A stretch of DNA of 64,000 nt from Capitella teleta (lineage: Eukaryota > Annelida > Polychaeta > Capitellidae), in assembly GCA_000328365.1 (NCBI GenBank), contig KB308347.1, positions 38,650 through 102,649 of the forward strand, in the 5' to 3' direction. Both the position numbers and the translations under genes were made by a program. The stretch's first letter is position 1; every line of letters starts with the position of its first letter. Below the pieces are notes generated by a model. The model saw nothing but the letters and a program-made list of their open reading frames with translations, ran no database searches and had not been told where the DNA came from. Below, in pieces: positions 35,939 through 49,487 of this stretch.

Positions 35939-36439
35939 AACGAAAAAAAACAAAAACAAAAACAAACATAATAATATTAAGGTTCTTTTCGATAATGACA
36001 ATAATTGATTATCATATTGAAAATGATGCTTAAAACTACTTACCAGACTGTTTGGGCTGGTCTGCTGATTGCACCGTTAACATTTCAAGTACCGGTAGCA
36101 TGAAAGTTGACTCTTTTGGCATCTACGAAACGGGTTCTGAAATATATGCTTATTAATTAATGGCATGCATGTAGCCTAACTGTCATTTCATATTCAAGTT
36201 TTCTAGGGCCTATTATTTAAACATATTCAATTTACATGTACGATTCTCGGAGTAACGTCCGAATTCTATTCATGCTTACAATAATTGTGAAAACAAAGAT
36301 GCAGCACCGTCTCATTCAATGCGTTCCTTTGTGGTCGGCATTGTTTAAAGACATGCAACGACTACAGAAATCTACAAAGCGTTTGTGATCTTTATAAATC
36401 GGCAATATCAGAGAAATATGAAAGGCACACAACACGCCA

Positions 36440-36715
36440 AGGACATTGGAGCTGATGTGGAGCTGAGCACTGCCTTAGACTGGATCATGATGCTATCTCT
36501 GTGCCGACTCGCGAGGAAGCGTTGCTGATGTGCGATAAACTGATGGCGTTTTTAGAGAGCCGAACAGATGCTGGAACAGCATTCGACTCTCTGGGAGATG
36601 TCTCTTCATTTGTAAAGAAAGTAAATACATATACTTGTATGTCTGCTATACCGGAAAAACAATCGATCTTAGTCTTGTTCACTTCTTTCGTTCTTAACTT
36701 CATTCAGTGTTAATC
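36440..36715 (+). other. Possible relic of a transposase-like coding segment
   Basis: An open frame reads LDHDAISVPTREEALLMCD then KLMAFLESRTDAG. Its helical character is like the C-terminal part of pogo/Tigger-type transposases, but no DDE motif or helix-turn-helix is present. The adjacent 35940-36430 shows nothing. Confidence 0.2.
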
Positions 36716-37264
36716 AGTGAACGTTATGATATTGCATGCATAACACGGGTCTTGTGCGTTATGGTATTATTCATTAGGGGTATTATTTTTCTTCGCGCAA
36801 ATCAATATATAATTGAAACATCTGTGTGCAACAATTATAAATAAAAATCATTTGAAAGGTGAGAAAAAAAGAACTAAATAAAACTACATAGCCTGAACAT
36901 TTTAAATCTAATAATGATAATATATTTGTTTGAATAAAATATTCATAATTATATCTAGAATATACATGAATAGCGTATTCGTCAGCTGTGTGCTTTTCAT
37001 TCATTCAATTAGTTCTATTCATTCGTCTGAATGGAAAATCATGATGCCACCCTGAAATTATCATACTTGGCCATATGCCACAGTCATAATTTATATGCAT
37101 TGTATCACGATAAAACGATCTCATCAATAAACTTAGAGACTCATCAAAGTATGCAAACGCATTGATAATACAAATACACGAGTATAATTATAGCAACTGG
37201 TGAAAGTTGTGATGCCATGAACACGTATGTTTTGCTGGTGTCATCGTACATGGTAAGCCACAGA
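36716..37264. other. Intergenic, no gene seen
   Basis: AT-rich, no recognisable feature. Confidence 0.45.
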
Positions 37265-38478
37265 TAACCCCTTTGCAATTTACATGAACGATTTCAATTG
37301 TAGTTCTAACACATTTCAAATGATTAATTATGCAGATGATACAACTCTATTATCTACAATGAACTTTTTCTCTAACCATCCATCGCAATCAATCAAATTT
37401 GAGTTATCAAAAGTTAGCACATGGCTTAATGCAAATAAAATGAAAATCAATGTCAGTAAAACAAAAGCACTATTTTACTTCCCCCCACCCCCCCAGAAGT
37501 TAGTCCAGCCACCTAAGCTCATATTAAATAATGAAGAGATAGAAATAGTAGACCACTTTAGTTACTTAGGTATTATAATTGATCAAAATTTATCTTGGAA
37601 GCCCCACATCTCTGCAACATCAAGAAAGATTTCTAAAGTAATCGGAGTTTTGTATAGACTCAAGAAATTCTTGCCTTGTTCTATTTTAAAAACTATTTAT
37701 ACTGCACTGATCAGTTGCCATCTAAATTATGGTATTCTGTTATGGGGAGGGAAAGCTGAGCCATTATTCAAACTACAGAAAAAAGCTATGAGAGTAATCA
37801 CAAATTCGGCCCCTTTTTCACATACAGACCCATTATTCATTGATTTAAAAATACTCAAAATGAAAGATATTCATCAATTGCAGCAGCTTAAATTTACACA
37901 TAAATTATTTAATTTGCAACTTCCAACCTATTTTCTGAATGGATTCATCACTTTAAATGGAGATCATCACTCTTATAACACCCGAAGAAGTAATAGACTT
38001 TCCACTCCTCGTTTCTTGCATGAGTATTGCAGACAACTGTTAAGATATAAATTAATCGACACTGTTAACACCCAACCACCTTGTATTTTTGATAAATTTT
38101 TTCACATTCTTTGAATGGCTTCTCAAATTATTCAAAAAATTATCTGATATCACATTACTCAAGAGTCTGTTTAAATCAAAATTGTTATATTTGTACCAGA
38201 CCTTAATATACTCAAATCTGTAAATATTCACTCTTGCTTGTTTCTTTTTTTTTTTTACCTCTTTTAATTGCATGTATTTATATCCTTTTTCTTTTTTCTT
38301 TTCTTGTTACATGTGTTTAAATTTAATTCAACTTTATTCTAAATTTTTCTTGCAGCATTTTTTCCCTCTGGTGGCCAGTGAATTAAGCGGCATTCTCGAA
38401 TTGCCTTTCACTGGTCTCCAAGGCTTTTGTCTTAATTGTATTTATATATCTAGTTAATTATTGTGCCAAAATAAATCA

Positions 38479-38480
<2 letters not shown>
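37265..38480 (+). mobile_element. 5'-truncated CR1/Jockey-type LINE with an open RT C-terminus
   Basis: It begins inside the reverse transcriptase at FAIYMNDF, keeps the catalytic YADDTTLL motif (about 37330), and continues without interruption to a stop at 38114. Typical motifs are LSKVSTWLNANKMKINVSKT, FSYLGIIIDQNLSWKPHI and LNYGILLWGG. About 370 bp of 3' UTR follow, ending next to AATAAATCATTAT and a CT array, which may be the element's tail. The intact frame over 277 codons implies a fairly recent insertion. Truncation at the 5' end is the usual result of target-primed reverse transcription. Confidence 0.9.

Positions 38481-38525
<45 letters not shown>
38480..38525. repeat. (CT)n microsatellite
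   Basis: A pure CT array immediately at the 3' end of the LINE. Confidence 0.95.
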
Positions 38526-38529
<4 letters not shown>

Positions 38530-39168
38530 GATTTCTCCGCCATACATCCACATGTTCATTGTTCATCCTCTTAAATCGTTCATGCTACTTAATCTCACCT
38601 CTTGCAACCAAAACATGTGGACTCATTGCTTTGTTTTTAGCATTGCATATAATTATGAGAAAATGTCGATTTTACATTAAAATTTGTGTTAAAGCACATA
38701 TAGGGAAGGATAAATGTAAACAATAAATCCTCCGTTTTTAAGAGGTTTCAATGACATAATGTTAAAAATGAAACATTTATAAAGCCTCAATTATCCACGT
38801 AATGTCAACAGAAATGCGCTGGAAGGCTGTTGAGAAACTCGAGAGAGTGTTGTTCGCTGTTGTGAAAACAAAGATTTGGACATTGGGGTCGATATAGTGT
38901 AATTAAGTCCAATATATATTTATCTGCCAATAAATGTCATATATATCATAATTGTCACATTTATTCAATTATACATATACAATTAACAAGGAAACAATGA
39001 ATATTACAGGAATTAATATCTAAACACGTGAAATGCGACCACAAGTATTATTCAGTCACATTGTGCCTAAATATCAGGGAAGGAATTCCCTCCGGTTTGT
39101 GTTCGTAAACAATTTAGCAGTTCTGGTATATCGATATTTCCAAGAAGCAATAAGAGAGCCACACTTGT
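38526..39168. other. Intergenic and probable 3' UTR of the glutamate receptor
   Basis: No coding frame. The part next to 39169 is presumably the minus-strand 3' UTR. Confidence 0.4.
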
Positions 39169-42168
39169 TTATCTTTTGCCTTGGTATGCGCACTTGACAT
39201 TGATGACTTTAATCGGATGAATTCGTGATCTTTGTTGTGATCTAAACACGGTGATTTCAATTAGCAAGACAAGAAAGCCTAGAGAGACTCCAGCTGCAAG
39301 GAGAAAGAAAGGTCCTTGCAGAGCGAGAATGCTTAACGTTGTGGCTGAACTTTCTTTCTCTAGTTGGTCACATTTGTTGGCTGGTGAGTATTGCTTTATC
39401 CACTTAGCACACAACCCACTTTCTCTCAAGGTTAGCAACCTATATAATGGAAAACAAATGCATGAAGTGAACATTATTGTGTTGGTGTATTTACGCTTGG
39501 TTGAAGATTCGTTGATACGGGGAATTCTTTTGAATGACGAAGGATAAGTCTCTGGGTATAAATGTCTCATCAGCTTTGAGTAATTCACACTCAGATGCAA
39601 TGATAAAGTCAATTAGAGTGCTCTCTGTGATGAAGACAAAATTCGGCTGAGTGAGGACGCGTTGGACTCCAACAATTTCGTTGGCAACCAGATTGTCCGG
39701 ATCCTTCTGTATGTGATTCCAGACACGCTGGAAAATTCCACTGGTTGCTTCCTATGAATGGAAAATTCGTATGTCATGCAAACTGTGTCCCTTTCGACCA
39801 CAAAAAGAAAACAAATTCGAATAATTACTGGGTCAACTCAATGATGAAAAGAAGCCACGTTGTCATACATACTTGAAATATAAGTTGGTGAGCACTCTGG
39901 CCAATGACCCCCATTTTATAATTTGAAGCTACCAATTCTTCTAAGTTGTTGATTGGGTTCTTAACGATAGTCACAGACATGAACGCAATTAGATTTGCCG
40001 TGTAGGTTGCTGCTAATACGTAATACGTCAGCCAAAGGAAGCCAATGAGAACTTTATTAGCTACTTTCTGTCCTTGTGATGGTATATCGCCACCTGCGGG
40101 TATTAAGTATCAAGAGCATTGAAGAGTACTTTTAGAGGAACCTGGTTTACCTTGAGTGATGGCCATACCAAAGCTATACCACAGTGATCTCAACAGGAGT
40201 CGTCCGTCTGTTTTTCCACGCCAAGTGAACAGAGCGCTAAAGTTGAGGTCCTCTGGATTGATCCTTGTCATCAACCAGATGACCACACCACTGAACACAA
40301 TAGACGTCCCCCAATATAACCAAATGTCAAAACGAAATGGTTTGAAGACCAGGATGGCCGACTGAAGGACATTGTGGTCCGGTTTCTTCATCATTAAAGC
40401 AAGACGTTCTCGCTTCACTGATATCAAATAATCGATGACTTCTCTACGTTCTGCTGTTACTGAAAAGGGTCCAACGGCCAGATCTACCTCCTATGGGGAG
40501 TACGAACAGAATAGGTCAAATAACACCGCTGACCTCTTTGAGAGCAAAAGTTCGTAAGCCTACCTTCCTCTGCACCATTCCTATGATACCATTCCACGAT
40601 CCATTCTCAGTAGGGTTCCCATAATTCATGTCAGTTGGCTCCACTATTCTATACCTAAAGCACAGATGTTGGCGTTACTGTATAATGCATATCAATGCAG
40701 AATAAACATTACTGGAACTTCAACGTCCTTGCCATGGTGTTGAGAATCTCGAAGAAATATCCACCATAATACACAGTACCGTTGATTACTTTTCTGAACT
40801 GCACCAAATTGACCTGTAACAAATTTGTTAATTATATAATGCTTGTACAATTCACACTACACTCACCGGCATTGCAGCGACGGTGAATACTTTCCCATAG
40901 AAGCCGTGAAAAGGACTGAACACCGTGGCTGCCAGAGTCCATTTCGTCAAGGAGGTCCACTTGCCTATTGTGAAGAACCGAACGAGACCGAACCTACTTA
41001 GACTTGCGTAGCTGCCTCCGAGATACTCCCAACAATCCTATATGGCGCCCGCGATTGACATCTAAAGGTGATTGTTTGTTAACGTCAGCGTACCTTGGCG
41101 TCAAAGTTGATGAATTCAAGCTTTTGGTGAACTTTGAGGACCACGACTCGATCTCCTGGAGCTAGTACTGGCAATATGTCTGTTTCTGTGAAATCGGTCG
41201 CAATGATGACCCACCGAAAAAGTGGTCCTATGGTATCATTCACTCGGGCCTAGGCATAAGAAGAATGCAAAATTATGCTGCATGTCAACTGCTTGGTGAC
41301 CATGTATGGCTAGTAATTCATTCGAAATGAAATGCTATTCAAACGAACATTATAGTATCAGAGTATTCGTAGGTAGTAACGAACAAAGAGGACTAATTAT
41401 TTCTGGATAATTAAATAGCGTTTTTGAGAGTTATATTATCTCTTTTCTGCTCACACTCTATATTTCATTTTGTTTAATGATGTCGAGCAAGTCGCATGCT
41501 TATAATTGGGAAGTGTACATGAATTCGCGAGTGTGCAGGTTTTGCATTATTTCTTATTAAATAATATATATTGCACTTTTGTCGCTTCAAATTATTCTGC
41601 CTTGCTGGGAAAATTGTATTCTAGCACTGCCTATAGACCTGCGTGATCATGCAACACAGTTAAAAATTATTCCGTAAGAGGCATCAAGCGGGTCACGTGA
41701 TATCGGTACGATTCCTTTGATTTGAACCTTCGAGCGAACCTTCATGCATTCAACTATACTTTGTAGTTCAATATGGTTACGATGGCATGCCAACATTAAA
41801 CGGGAAAACATTGTTCAATAGGTATAACACAAAATCAATGTCATTTTTCTGATAAACATTCAACAATGCATGTAGTACAATACACACATATCCCTGTTAG
41901 AACGTTTGTTAAGGGCGCAAGCGAATGTTCGTCTTTGTTTATACGCCGTTAATGAACCACTTACAATTCCATATCAAGACCTGCTGAGGGTGACCCCATT
42001 CTGCCGTGTCAATCGATTTCAAATCATCCCATTGTTATCTCTTACCAACATCCGACCGGAAACCACAACATCGACCAATCTTTGTTTCCATTTTCTTTTC
42101 TGTTTCGCGATAAGGTTTCTTATCCATTTCAAGCGAATGCCAGTCAAAGGAAATCGAAGGTCGGTAAG

Positions 42169-42199
<31 letters not shown>

Positions 42200-45100
42200 A
42201 CTTGGGGGAAAATGCAGATTCCGGTGCAAGTTACACGTCTGTGTTTAGCCTCACGTTCTCAAGATTTCTAGAAATATTGACGCAGTGCCAAGAATTGGGT
42301 TGACGGACGGAGTTGGATTGGCTTTGGTATCGAATCAAGTTACGGAAAGTCATCGTATTGTATCAAGGTCGCCTATGTAGGTGACTGGCCTTGTTTGTAC
42401 GCGCTTGCGATATAGGTCTCATCTCCATAAAATACATTCACTTGGCATTGCAGAATAAGAATTTTCTTTATCATGGTTACGTAATTCTTGTAAGCCTTGT
42501 TTGTTTCGTATGGAGTATGTCTGTAGGCTATGTTAGCATTTTCGTAATGGCATTTTTCGATTCTCCCGAAATACCCATGTTAGCTTTTGTTCCTTTCTTT
42601 TGTGTGTTTGTTCGCCTTAACCTCAATTTCTGTATAAAAAATGGGTATCGACTTTCTTGTATACTCACTTCTCGGAGCACAGATATCGCTCCCTCGAGCG
42701 TTGTCCAGAGCAGGAAAGTTTCGTTCTCAGCTCTCGTCTCAGTGAAGAGATTCTTGTAGCTGGGCGCTGCCAGGTCGACCAGGTTGATGGGGATCAGGCT
42801 TCCTGACATCAGGGCAACCAACTCACTTGGCTCATCCAATTCAGCTGCTTGATAGACAGAAGAGGTACTATTGAGCATGTGCTTGTTCAGAGCCCAGCAG
42901 AATAGGGTGCGATGCATATCGCATAATGGCATTATTAAATCACCTGTGACCGAAGAGTTGACCAGGAATTGGAAATCTGTGGCAGATATTGTCTTCAATA
43001 AGTGATGAACTGAATGCACTGTTATCTTTGCCGATAGATAGGAAGAATTCAAGGAGATACTGTTAACGTATGGAGCCGTATCTCCATTCGATGTCAAATT
43101 CCACGGCCAAAAACAGGGGTCTGTAAAGATATAGTGTTAGTCCTAATCACGTATTTGATTGATTATTAATCAAAATTAAAAATTAATATGTGATCAAAAC
43201 AGTTCTAAATTTATGGATTTCATAATCAATTTGCTTAAATTGGGGTTCAACTCAATCATCATTAGGGCATGGCTCAATTTGATCGAATATGTATTCATAT
43301 TTTGTTTTCATTGGAAACCACTGTAAACCAGTGACATTGGGCGACCGCTTTATCAATTTATTAACGAAGAAGTCGTAAAGCAGGATAAACCTGATTGTGT
43401 AACTTCAGCAACGGCTTAACTTTCTGTCAATTAACGCGAAGTCTATAAAGCGATTTTATTTAGAGTGAAAATGTAGTAGATGCAAACTAATAATCATAAT
43501 CAAATCATTTTCTGTTATTTTTAACTTGCTGTTTATCTATTCATGTATCATATGGACGGAAATAATTTTGACTAATCATCCAATTTATCCAACGAGAATG
43601 TACGATATTAATACATAACTATCCAGTGGGGTTTGAACATACAATGGCGTTGACTATGTTGGACAATTCACATCAGATAATTAATCCAGGTAATCAAATA
43701 TTCTTATTTGACTTTTAAGCAATTATTGGGCAATTTGATAAATTTGAGATCGTTGCATTGAATCTGGTTACCATTGCATAATCTGTCCACAAACTGTTGC
43801 AGTTTTTGTAAAATGTTTTCAATTTTTATGAGTGACATTGCACTTTGGTTCTGAAAACCACCCAGTAATTACATTGACCCCAAAAAAAGGCCTTTGATAT
43901 GCTTGCAGTTTGGTGACGACAGCACAGCACTTTGGGTCGATGCAGTCCTTTTAGTCCGTGGGTTACATCTGTTGACTTCGTGGAGGAAAATTCCGCAAAT
44001 AGATAAGCCATTGAGTCTTTGCAGCACAACTTTGTGGGTTTCAGCTATGGCGAATATAATGGTGGACGACCCGTGGGTTGGCCTTTATGTGTTCCTGATC
44101 GAGAGTTGATATTGCGCATGGCAAGAGCGTTTTGAAGGTGTTCGTTTTGCATTTTGCATTATTATTATAATAAAAAATCTATACAAGGCTAGTTACAATG
44201 GCATTATTATACTGACTAATTCACTTTTCTACAGCTTTATATTGTTGTTGTCGAAACGGTTCTGCCCCATGTTAAAAGCCCGCCCGATACAACGTCAAAT
44301 TCGTTAGTCCAACACCGGCAGTCATAACAACAAAAGAAGAGTGATTCTATAGTATTGTCATTGTAATATGGTTAGCTCATTACTATACAGGTCGATGATT
44401 AATAAATTAATTAAGTTAACAATAATAGACATATTTTATGAACGTAATGCTATAAACGCTATAAACAGAGTGAAATTAACAAAAAAAACCCTCTTGTTTG
44501 GAAAAACTGCACTGTACCTGTAAAAGAATCCGAATAAGGCATTTATTAAACCATCACAACTCAGGATACGACAGTCTTAAAACACAAGTCTTTTTAAGTC
44601 GCTATAGTGTTCGATGGCTCTTGGCATATACCACGTACAGACAACATCATTAACAAAAACCTATAGTAGTAGCCTATATGCGTTGATTGATATGAGGAAG
44701 TGGGTATCATCGGGTCCACTATATAATATATAATATATAATATGTAATATATAATAATTTATTTCGTACAACTCGTGTGCAATTATGTGGAAGAAAGAAC
44801 ATAGAACAAAATATAAAAAAATAATAATTACAATGCATAGTACATTATATGGTAGAGAAATATTGGCAAAAAAAAAAAAAAAAGGTTCTTTCCTCAAGGT
44901 TTAGCATGGGAATTATACAATTATTTATTGATATCAGGTCTTTTATCACATTGGAAAATATTATTTCTTCGTGGCTATATGAATTTAGGTGGTGATTCCG
45001 TATTAGTTTCCTGAAAGTTGATACATCGAGGCATGAAAAGGAGTTTTTTTTTGGCTAAAAAAGTCTTGATTTATATTTAAAACGGCAGAGTAGTTCATTG

Positions 45101-48100
45101 GGCAAATCCTAACAACGTATTTTACAAGAGTATTGGTTGAATTGAATATTTTTGTAAAGAACTTAAAGAAACAAAGTAACAATTGCAAATCAAAATTTAA
45201 ACAGGCCATGACAAGAGGAATCAATTTTAAATGGGAACGAGGGTGCAGAAATGCAGTGTCGAATGCAACGTCTCCATGTGCGTGCTAAGGGTTCAATATG
45301 TTCATTCGGTAAATTTCATAAAGGGTTACCATAAACAGAAGTGCAAAATGACGAACAGGGTGATTTGCGTATGTGTGAAGAACATTGTTTAAATTGTGAC
45401 ATTATGATATTCGTTCGTAATATAATATTTTTACAAAATTTGTCTATATTATAGCTATTTAAACCGACACATTAGCCTTAATAAATGGATTGTGGCTTGA
45501 TAGGAATATGATTATTGCGTAGGAAAAGATTGACACCATCGTGAGAACTGGAGCATGAATTGAAAGAAAATAGATACATGAATAAGAAAATCTGAACATG
45601 CATTATAAAAGTGATCATTTACAATTGATAAAACTCCATTCTTATTGCGTTTTAACATATTAAACGGCATTATGTACAGATTGAGGAACTATCCTGCACA
45701 TTGCACTCGGACTTTCCATTGTTACATTGAGGTTAGATATATAATAACGAGCTTTATTTAACAAGGAATTCATGTCACGAGGATCATATGGGACAGAGTT
45801 ATACAAATTATATTTTTTCTTGGACAAATCATGCACAGATAGCATCACTTTCCAGTGATTCACAACCACAATCTCTTCCGTTTGTTGTTACCGATCTTTC
45901 AGTTGGGCCAGTCGTTCATAAATGCTTATATAACATGTCTCTGCCGGTTTAGACAATGGGAGTCTTCCAATTAGGTCGAAATCCACAACAAATTTGGGCA
46001 TGCGTTTATCCATATCTAACAGGGAAGTTGCAGCAGTGATATCAGATATTGTCAATTCGGTGCCCTGTTTGGAAATTATTCTCTGCTTCCTGATCAATCT
46101 AGAGAGAAAACTTTCGTCAACTTTAGACCATAGCAGATTTCTGGCTTTTACAATTTCCTTAACAGCAAATTGCTGACAACATACATTTTTGACATGGTTG
46201 ACGCTTGAATTAATTAACAAGTGTGCTATGTAAGCAAGTACAACATCAGCAATGACGACAGGCACGCCGTCCTCATTCTCACTTATATCATTCTCCATGG
46301 CTCAGATCTCAAAAAAGCTCAATTTCATAACAGCTAGGTACGAGAAAAAAAAAAAAAACTCAAAAAAAAAAAAAAAAAAAAAACTCAAACTAAAACTAAA
46401 ACAAAACAGATAAATATGTACACAAAACCTCAAAAAAGGCTAAAAATACTAAACGCACAATATACATAGTACCTGAATTGCACAAGAATGATCTAATGTG
46501 AAAAAATAATTACAAAAATCTCTGAAAAATTAACACGATCAAATTGCACGAGCTAACAAAAGCGCAGCCCTTTTCGAAACCTTAACTGCTATCAAGGTCA
46601 CAAAATATATCAGTTTGTTCAGTAGAATTCAAGGCACACGATGGTAGAATTGGTGTGATGATATGATTTAAAATGACTGTATAATATGTCAAAAAAAAAA
46701 AAAAAAAAAACCAAAAAAAAAAACGCTGCTTCAATTATGTTCAAAATCCGACTTTTGTAAATTTTGTTGAAATTATTGAAAGCAGGGCATCGTAGCACGT
46801 GACAGAACTTTATCAATCACGTGGTGCATCGTTCTTAATCAATCAGCCGCCTGAAGGAGCGTTATTTGGTTGAGCATATCAGCCTATAATTATATTATTA
46901 TTACAACGATCGAAAGTACAATGGACAATGGTGCGGGTATTTGGCATATCGCTTGCTCGAAGCTTGGACTTCGGATATTCGGACAAATTTAATATTGGTC
47001 CATCAGCAATTGGAATACCCATTTATAACCAGCAATTCCCCAAAAGATAAATTATGAGTTCTTATTAGTAATTATATAATATCAAAATGAGTATTATATT
47101 AGGTTTGTTTCAATACTCTGTTGCTACGTTTAGTAGTGTATAAATGTTGATCTATTTTAAAAAGTTTCTTTTAAATTGCAGCTGCTTTTGATCAATGAAT
47201 CCCATTACTCATTTTAACGTTTACAACACACCCACAATCGATTGTAAATTGGTCGCTCCTGTATCTAAGTGGACATATTCATAAAAAGACTAAAAGATGG
47301 GTGGGTTAATTGAACACTTTGAAGCCATTCGCAGTATCGGAAACATTCTCTAACAGGTTGCCCGCATCTCATTTGATAACCATCAGGTCCTGACAGAGCT
47401 TGATGCTACTCCAACTGTGGAGAAATATTTATGACTATTGACTCAATTTCCAATGGAATGGCCCTTTGAGTCAACGGATCCCCCTGGAAAGCATCAGTGC
47501 AGGAAAATGCTTCAATCTAACTTTTCACATCCTTTCTTACCTTTCCTAGTGCAGTAGTACTGGCTTGAAAAGAGACATTTTGGGAGAGTCGTCTAGGATA
47601 TGCGTGACGCCAAAATCATTACCCTGATTAAGAATAATCAAGGGCCACCAGAGTGACTGCAACAAGTACCTGGGCATTTCACTCCAGACCATTGTAGGGA
47701 AATAATTGTTTGCAGGGTCATTCTCTTTCGCATCCAGTTCCTATGGGAAGGAGTTCTTGCCAGGCGAAAGAACAAAAGTTTCGTCTCTATCGTGACCTAG
47801 CGAGGTCTATACGTACGTTGGCTCGGCCACGTTCATAGGATAGAAGATGGTCGAATTCCTCGAATTGTTCGGAGAATTGCAAAAGGGCAAACAAAAAACT
47901 GGTCAAAGACTGCTGTGCTTCAAAGATGCCCGCAAAAGAGACCTGAAGGCTTTCAGCATCCCCACCGGTAAATGCTTGGGAGTTCTTTCAAAGGACATAG
48001 CGAGGTGACCGTCTGCGCTCAACTCAGACGGGAAAAGCTCTGAAGCAAAAAAACAAAACAAAAAAAAAACACAAAAAAAAACAAAAAAACAACAACAACA

Positions 48101-48922
48101 ACAACAACAAATAAATCACTGGGAGACGAAATACCTGAACACCTTGGTCCCACCAGAATCAAGACTTTTAAAACTTCTTAGTACATGTAATCCTTGCTTC
48201 TTCCTACCTTTCCTTTTTATCCACCTCGAAAAACCCTTATTTTACGTTCTTCTCTTATGTCCAATTATAGCTCATAATTGAGCATTATTATCTGCTCTTT
48301 TTTTTCTACTGCACTTACCCATTTGTTGACAACATGGAATGTTAACCCACTCGATACTTCAGCGCATGCAATGCAGGATTTCTGACCAATATTAAGGGAT
48401 ATTTTTTATCGATAATTTTCTTGCACGTGAAGCTTTTATCGCAAAGTTTACTTCTATGACATTCAGAATGTCAAATCATATTTTTGCAAATGTTGGTTGA
48501 TTTGTGGATGTTTATACTGGTTATACTACCCTGATTCGCAATATGATCAAGCACACACGACGACCAAAATAGTCCATAAAAATAATCATGTCCTCATAGT
48601 TGTGGAAAGGGCGAAAGCAAGTTCTTTGGGTTCATTTGTGAAGCGTTTGGTTTACGTTGACCTATTAAGGATTTCTCTGTTAAAATACTTGCAAGAATAT
48701 TCTTTCATTTTCGTAACATATGACGCATAGCTCAGTTAGAAACTAATGAAATATCCAAGCCAGTTCAATCTTTGACACACTTTTCTCAACTTTACATGGT
48801 TAAAATGAAACCAGAACAATAAATCATCAATCAAACTTGATATGACAAAATGATTACGCACCTGTCGTGACGTATTGTAAAGTGATTAAAACAAAGCCGA
48901 CGCAGCGTGCAAAGAGCGGCAT
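39169..48922 (-). CDS. Ionotropic glutamate receptor subunit
   Basis: Ten exons, 5' to 3': 48922-48862, 43120-42669, 41249-41094, 41037-40867, 40813-40713, 40654-40564, 40490-40151, 40093-39873, 39751-39495, 39439-39169. Phases are continuous and give 706 aa. Exon 1 is a signal peptide (MPLFARCVGFVLITLQYVTT). The N-terminal domain (about 21-270) is shorter than the usual 380 or so. Ligand-binding lobe S1 runs from FTVAAMPVN to about 390 and keeps T356 and R359 (PFSVTAERREVID), which contact the agonist's alpha groups. M1 is about 398-420, then the pore loop LWYSFGMAITQGGD, M3 with TYTANLIAFM (472-496), S2 with VLTQPNFVFITESTLID, and M4 near 655-683. The Q/R-site position holds Thr (T456). It is a plasma-membrane cation channel by family; agonist unknown. 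The link from exon 1 to exon 2 across 5.7 kb rests on phase and signal peptide. Confidence 0.88.
43121..45650. other. Intron 1 of the glutamate receptor, first half
   Basis: AT-rich with no gene recognised. A TA-rich block lies at 44717-44760 and a poly-A at 44870-44884. Confidence 0.4.
45660..46298 (-). mobile_element. Probable LINE ORF1-like remnant
   Basis: A 136-codon frame begins MENDISENEDGVPVVIADVV. It contains CCQQFAVKEIVKARNLLW, then ELTISDITAATSLL, then PKFVVDFDLIGRLP. This arrangement (an F-x-x-x-E-I-x-x-A-K-x-L-L-type helix, a DI helix, then F-V-x-D-L-x-x-L-P) recurs in ORF1-type proteins of CR1-like LINEs in invertebrates. A further open stretch to 45660 (LSVHDLSKKKYNLY) may be its continuation after a stop at 45888. 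It lies within intron 1 of the glutamate receptor. It could instead be an independent small gene. Confidence 0.45.
46310..47330. other. Intronic, A-rich tracts
   Basis: A-rich runs at 46346-46384 and 46690-46722; otherwise nothing is recognised. Confidence 0.4.
47340..48030 (+). mobile_element. Degenerate LINE C-terminal fragment
   Basis: Broken frames read RWLGHVHRIEDGRIPRIVR (about 47815-47870), then a block like the 'GRP..R.KD..K.DLK.F' segment, then a VCAQLRR tail. This matches the generic RW-GHV-RM-D-R-P motif near the end of many LINE polyproteins. Several stops and shifts show it is old. It is antisense to the glutamate receptor intron and is followed by an A/CAA-rich tail (48045-48113). 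Confidence 0.6.
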
Positions 48923-49395
48923 CCTGTTGCCCTGTGATCGTTACTCGATCTGCTTCGGCGAAGAGAGAAGAAAAAGGTGTCTCGGATCGGTGGATCTGAG
49001 AATTGATCGCGTGACAGCCTCGTAAATGCCAACCCCAACGGAGAGTGTTCAGTTCCTACGATTTTCGATTGATTTAGGAGGAGAAAGAGTATGTTATTTT
49101 TATCTCACTCTCTCTCTCTCTCTCTCTGTTATTGTTTGAGGAGGATCAAGTCACCTTTGCTTATCACTTATCTGAGGTAAGGACAAGTAGTGGTCTTTGT
49201 ATATACCCCTTTTTCCGATGTCATAAATTTGTTTAAAAAACAAGAATTTACAACATACATTTATCCTCCGAAGCCGAAGCCCAATATTGAAACATCACAG
49301 CATTTTTAATGAGAAGCACAGCCATTAATTACTTTTTACCATTGTTCGAGCGTTTAGAGAACATTTTATGTTAATTTTACGCTATATAAAATAAA
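48923..49395. promoter_or_regulatory. Upstream region of the glutamate receptor
   Basis: 5' UTR and promoter by position only. It contains a CT array at 49106-49128; no TATA box was recognised. Confidence 0.3.
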
Positions 49396-49404
49396 ATATT
49401 ATTA

Positions 49405-49487
<83 letters not shown>
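49396..49487. repeat. (ATT)n microsatellite
   Basis: An ATT trinucleotide array of about 90 bp. Confidence 0.97.

Noticed and set aside
41906-42303. Overlapping frames on both strands
   Set aside because: They lie in an intron of the glutamate receptor and run through poly-A; no domain or exon borders.
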